Source: Phycisphaerae bacterium (lineage in GTDB: Bacteria > Planctomycetota > Phycisphaerae > Sedimentisphaerales > SG8-4). Taken from it: a stretch of 8,653 bases of DNA. Of the stretch, positions 6,623 to 8,653 are shown piece after piece. The DNA lies in assembly GCA_030613765.1 (NCBI GenBank), contig JAUWLI010000109.1:1-8653 (forward strand), read 5' to 3'. Below the pieces are notes generated by a model. The model made no database searches. It worked only from the letters and a program-made list of their open reading frames with translations, and had not been told where the DNA came from. Each line of letters opens with the position of its first letter. The stretch's first letter is position 1. Made by a program: the position numbers and the translations under genes.

Positions 6623-6892
6623 TCACAGGTGAAAGTTCTTGGCAATATAGTTGCGAAGGGGGCATTCACAAAGGGTCAAAAGCCTGTAATGAAGTGCAAA
6701 CTTGCATAATCGGCAATTTTCCTCTAAACATTCAACCCGTTCACCGTCGGCAATAAGTTTCGCTTTGCCGAGGTGTTCAAATCCCGACTTATGGCATACG
6801 AAATCCTTAGGGCATTCCATATCACTGATGATTTGCTCTATTTTGCTTTTGTGTTCTTGGACTATTTCCACAAAATTACCCAAAGTTAACAT
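6623..6892 (-). CDS. Conserved small cysteine-rich hypothetical protein
   Basis: The 89-residue protein has seven Cys (27, 33, 55, 60, 63, 75, 77) and the blocks MECPKDFVCHKSGFEHLGKA and CECPLRNYIAK. From recall, this is a family of small proteins with C-P-DF-C--SGF--L-KA, ECLEE and C-CPLR-YIAK motifs, found in anaerobic Desulfobacterota and Planctomycetota. Its function is unknown to me. The Cys pattern suggests metal or Fe-S binding. It is on the strand opposite the Mu-like operon and is probably a host gene. The start at 6892 lacks a clear Shine-Dalgarno sequence, and a GTG start a few codons in is possible. Confidence 0.7.
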   Translation of the reverse strand: MLTLGNFVEIVQEHKSKIEQIISDMECPKDFVCHKSGFEHLGKAKLIADGERVECLEENCRLCKFALHYRLLTLCECPLRNYIAKNFHL

Positions 6893-7169
6893 TGTACATA
6901 TCGTGCTTGCCCGCCCAGAAAGATGAGCATAGCGTCATTATTCTTATGCCGTTTCCGAATTGGAAAATATTGATAGTGAAATGGAATTTTTTTTAAATTT
7001 AATTAAAAGCCGAAGGCGCGAATAGCATCCCTTTATTTCTATCAAAGAATTTTTTTCGTGTTTTTTTTAAAAAAATACAGATTATTGAGATTTCTTATCA
7101 ACATTTAGCCTCATTCCTACGGTTTATTAAGTGAACAGCTATAACTTGTGAGATTCGAACAAACTCACG
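6893..7169. other. Intergenic region with strongly AT-rich block
   Basis: From about 6980 to 7090 the sequence is very AT-rich. It has runs of eight T (6987-6994), seven T (7050-7056) and eight T followed by seven A (7061-7075). The last two T runs start 11 bases apart, roughly one helical turn, which could give bent DNA. The block lies upstream of the minus-strand gene and of the CheW-side genes, so it may hold divergent promoters, but I see no pair of good -35 and -10 boxes. Near 7146-7169 a short inverted repeat (GTGAG then CTCAC) could be an operator. Confidence 0.4.
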
Positions 7170-7289
7170 ATGTGCTCAGCTTATGATTGGTATGACTATG
7201 CGGCCAAATTGTCAAGGCCTCGCACGCCAATCGTCCGTGAGAAGTGTCATGTGGCTTTTGAGCCTGTTTGTAATGAAAATGCCAATTGA
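7170..7289 (+). CDS. Possible 39-residue small protein upstream of the CheW-like gene
   Basis: The ORF begins MCSAYDWYDYAAK and ends at TGA. The aromatic, acidic N-terminus looks more protein-like than the surrounding frames, and I have an uncertain memory of short proteins beginning MC-YDWYEYA next to chemotaxis genes. There is no clear ribosome binding site. The natural family could be longer, in which case this is a remnant. The distance to the CheW-like start is 158 bases, in which I see only small hairpins such as TCAGC-N7-GCTGA. Confidence 0.3.
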   Translation: MCSAYDWYDYAAKLSRPRTPIVREKCHVAFEPVCNENAN

Positions 7290-7447
7290 TGCTCTAAACA
7301 GAGAGGAACTGGACTATAGTGTCGAGGTCCTCAGCAGGGGCGGCTGAAGCATATTTAGCAGTACTGTGGTAGTAGGCCTCTCGAATTTTGCGTGGGGGCG
7401 TAAGTGAAAGTTGCTTTGTGCACACAATATTCCAAGGAGTTATTGTC

Positions 7448-7870
7448 ATGTATGGATTGGTATCGCAAATAGATGGCCAGGTACAAACAGCTAAGAGCAA
7501 AGAAGGTGAATATCTAACCTTTACATTTTTCGAAAAGAACGATGGTATGGAATTGGAAGTTGCCGGTTGGACAAAATTAAGGCCACTGCCGGACAAACCT
7601 GAATATATCAGGGGTGATGTCAATCCCTGGGGGTGTGAAATACCAGTAATTGACCTTAAAGTCTTGTATGGGAAAGGCCCAACGGAAATGACTGCCACAA
7701 CATGTTTTGTCATTCTCCAACACCCCGAGTTACACGAAGATTATTTTGGGATGGTAGTCGATGAGCTTTCAAATGTAATCAATATCGCAGACGGCACAGA
7801 GAACAAAATGTCGCCACTGCTGTTATCAGCAAGGCGTCACCTCTCGACAAATCCCATGATAAAAAACTGA
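7448..7870 (+). CDS. Divergent CheW-like chemotaxis coupling protein
   Basis: CheW links chemoreceptors to the CheA kinase in the cytoplasmic signalling array. The start at 7448 is set by AAGGAG (7434-7439), eight bases upstream, giving 140 residues. EYLTFTFF (21-28) matches the first CheW strand. LPDKPEYIRGDVNPWGCEIPVIDL (about 47-70, broken here for reading as LPDKPEYIRG and then IPVIDL) matches the core signature around the P-yirGv-N--G-ivPvidL block. FGMVVDELSNVINI (100-113) matches the later V-D-V--V strand. The usual NLRG is NPWG here, so the conserved Arg that contributes to CheA/receptor contacts in E. coli CheW is missing. No other chemotaxis gene is visible. It may be a specialised or decoy CheW-domain protein. 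Confidence 0.8.
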   Translation: MYGLVSQIDGQVQTAKSKEGEYLTFTFFEKNDGMELEVAGWTKLRPLPDKPEYIRGDVNPWGCEIPVIDLKVLYGKGPTEMTATTCFVILQHPELHEDYFGMVVDELSNVINIADGTENKMSPLLLSARRHLSTNPMIKN

Positions 7871-8054
7871 AGTCCGGTATCATTGTTATGAATGAATATG
7901 GTGAAAGCGAGTTTAGTAATGCAGCAATGGAGGTTTTATAAATATGCTTACAGCACTCTAACTACGATTTTTTCTACATTGATTATGGATTTGTACAGGG
8001 CAGGCGGAAAGCAGCTTTTGTAAGTTCTATGTTTATTTAAAGAAAGGGATTCTT

Positions 8055-8414
8055 ATGCACCGTAACCACGATATTTTTGTCGAGGCAATCCGAGGCAGGA
8101 ACAAAGTCAAATTGACCTTTTTCAGCAACGAGAATGGCGACATCAGAGACGGACTATTTGGTCCCATTTTCTATAGTCCGTCCACCGCAGGGGATGATTC
8201 AGATTGCTACTACCTTTGGGATTTTGAAGGCGGCAATAGCAACAATTTCTTGGGTTTGCCGCCATCTCAAATAGTGAGGATGGAATTTGCAAACGAATCC
8301 TTTGACTTTGTTAAGTTCTTCACCTCAAGGGGAGCAATTAGCGATTCTAAGTGGGGGTGTGGAGAGGATTTGACTGAGACTAATAGGAAAGGATCCGATG
8401 GAAAAAGTCTGTAA
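8055..8414 (+). CDS. Conserved hypothetical protein with WYL-like N-terminal pattern
   Basis: The 119-residue protein has GAAAGGGA (8042-8049) five bases before its ATG. FVEAIRGRNKVKLTFFSNENG (residues 8-28, written here in parts: FVEAIRGRNK, VKLTFFSNENG) followed by YYLWDFEGG (52-60), LGLPPSQIVRMEF (66-78) and FDF recalls a family of roughly 100-residue bacterial proteins of unknown role. In my recall it is common in Planctomycetota. The helix-strand start also resembles WYL-type ligand-binding domains. The last 30 residues are polar and probably a tail. The gene overlaps the next small gene by 17 bases, so the two are likely cotranscribed. No function is proposed. Confidence 0.7.
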   Translation: MHRNHDIFVEAIRGRNKVKLTFFSNENGDIRDGLFGPIFYSPSTAGDDSDCYYLWDFEGGNSNNFLGLPPSQIVRMEFANESFDFVKFFTSRGAISDSKWGCGEDLTETNRKGSDGKSL

Positions 8415-8583
8415 GAATTGTGAATATTTTGTGCATAAGACTTTTAGTTCAAGCAAGCATTTGTGGGGCGATTGTATGAAAGAAGCAAGTTCTATTGAGG
8501 CAGATGGCAAGAAAGTGCAAGGTGCTTTTGTGTGGGCTGATAAAACTTGCAGTGATTTTAAGCACAAGCAAGAGCGAAAGTGA
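8398..8583 (+). CDS. Small four-cysteine protein, possible metal-binding
   Basis: The 61-residue protein has Cys5 and Cys8 as CKNC, Cys26 in WGDC and Cys51 in ADKTCSDF. The spacing C-x2-C, G-x-C and W-x-x-x-x-C-x-x-F recurs in many small bacterial proteins with a four-Cys site, likely for zinc or iron. A strong AGGAAAGGA (8385-8393) precedes the ATG within the end of the previous gene, so coupled expression is likely. The exact role is unknown. Confidence 0.75.
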   Translation: MEKVCKNCEYFVHKTFSSSKHLWGDCMKEASSIEADGKKVQGAFVWADKTCSDFKHKQERK

Positions 8584-8616
8584 GGTCAACACTCAGTGGG
8601 AGCTGGTTAGGAGAAC

Positions 8617-8653
8617 ATGCGTTTTATTATTGTGGTAGAGCCAAATTTTCGTA
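8617..8653 (+). CDS. Start of a CDS cut by the window end
   Basis: AGGAGA (8609-8614) stands just before an ATG that opens the reading frame MRFIIVVEPNFR before the window stops. The ribosome binding site and the 33-base distance to the previous stop suggest a third gene of the same operon. The hydrophobic beta-strand start followed by E would fit a receiver-like or Rossmann-type fold, but twelve residues do not allow an assignment. Confidence 0.5.
   Translation, partial: MRFIIVVEPNFR

Noticed and set aside
7885..7940. A 17-codon ORF after the CheW-like gene
   Set aside because: It is too short, has no ribosome binding site and shows no motif. I see nothing else in the interval 7871-8054.
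1..8653. CRISPR array or CRISPR-associated transposon
   Set aside because: No regularly spaced repeats and no Cas-like genes are present. The transposition genes resemble MuA and MuB rather than the Tn7 set.

Overview
The window looks like bacterial chromosomal DNA (roughly 45-50% G+C) carrying a mobile-element region on the left and ordinary host genes on the right. The host is probably an environmental, anaerobe-like bacterium. Two small right-hand proteins (a Cys-rich protein ending in CPLRxYIAK and a protein with a YYLWDFEGG block) resemble families I associate with Planctomycetota and Desulfobacterota. This taxonomic guess rests on recall and is weak.

Left part (1-1247): the 3' portion of a group II intron. 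It contains a 5'-truncated reverse transcriptase/maturase with a YADD active site and no visible endonuclease domain. A foldable domain V and domain VI follow, giving an intron 3' end near 1247. The intron sits about 105 bp upstream of a transposase gene, and the exon after it is open until it overlaps that gene's start.

Middle part (1353-6252): a tightly packed same-strand operon that reads like the early region of phage Mu. The order is a MuA-like DDE transposase, a MuB-like AAA+ ATPase, an unrecognised protein with the same type of N-terminal helix-turn-helix as the transposase, a short Gam-like DNA-end protein, and a small HTH protein. A terminator-like hairpin closes it at about 6258-6297. 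No capsid, tail, lysis or portal gene follows, so this is either a compact Mu-like transposon or a remnant of a transposable phage. The element ends were not located. By family knowledge, MuA-type proteins cut and join the ends, MuB-type ATPases choose and activate target DNA, and Gam protects linear DNA ends.

Right part (6253-8653): a gene-poor stretch; a minus-strand gene for a seven-cysteine small protein; a very AT-rich intergenic block (about 6980-7090); a possible 39-residue ORF; a divergent CheW-like protein with a strong ribosome binding site; then three closely spaced small genes (a conserved hypothetical, a four-cysteine small protein, and a CDS cut by the window end).

The points most worth following up are the intron next to a Mu-like operon, the shared HTH of the transposase and the third gene, and the truncated Gam whose amber stop leads in frame through three 12-bp repeats into the next ORF.
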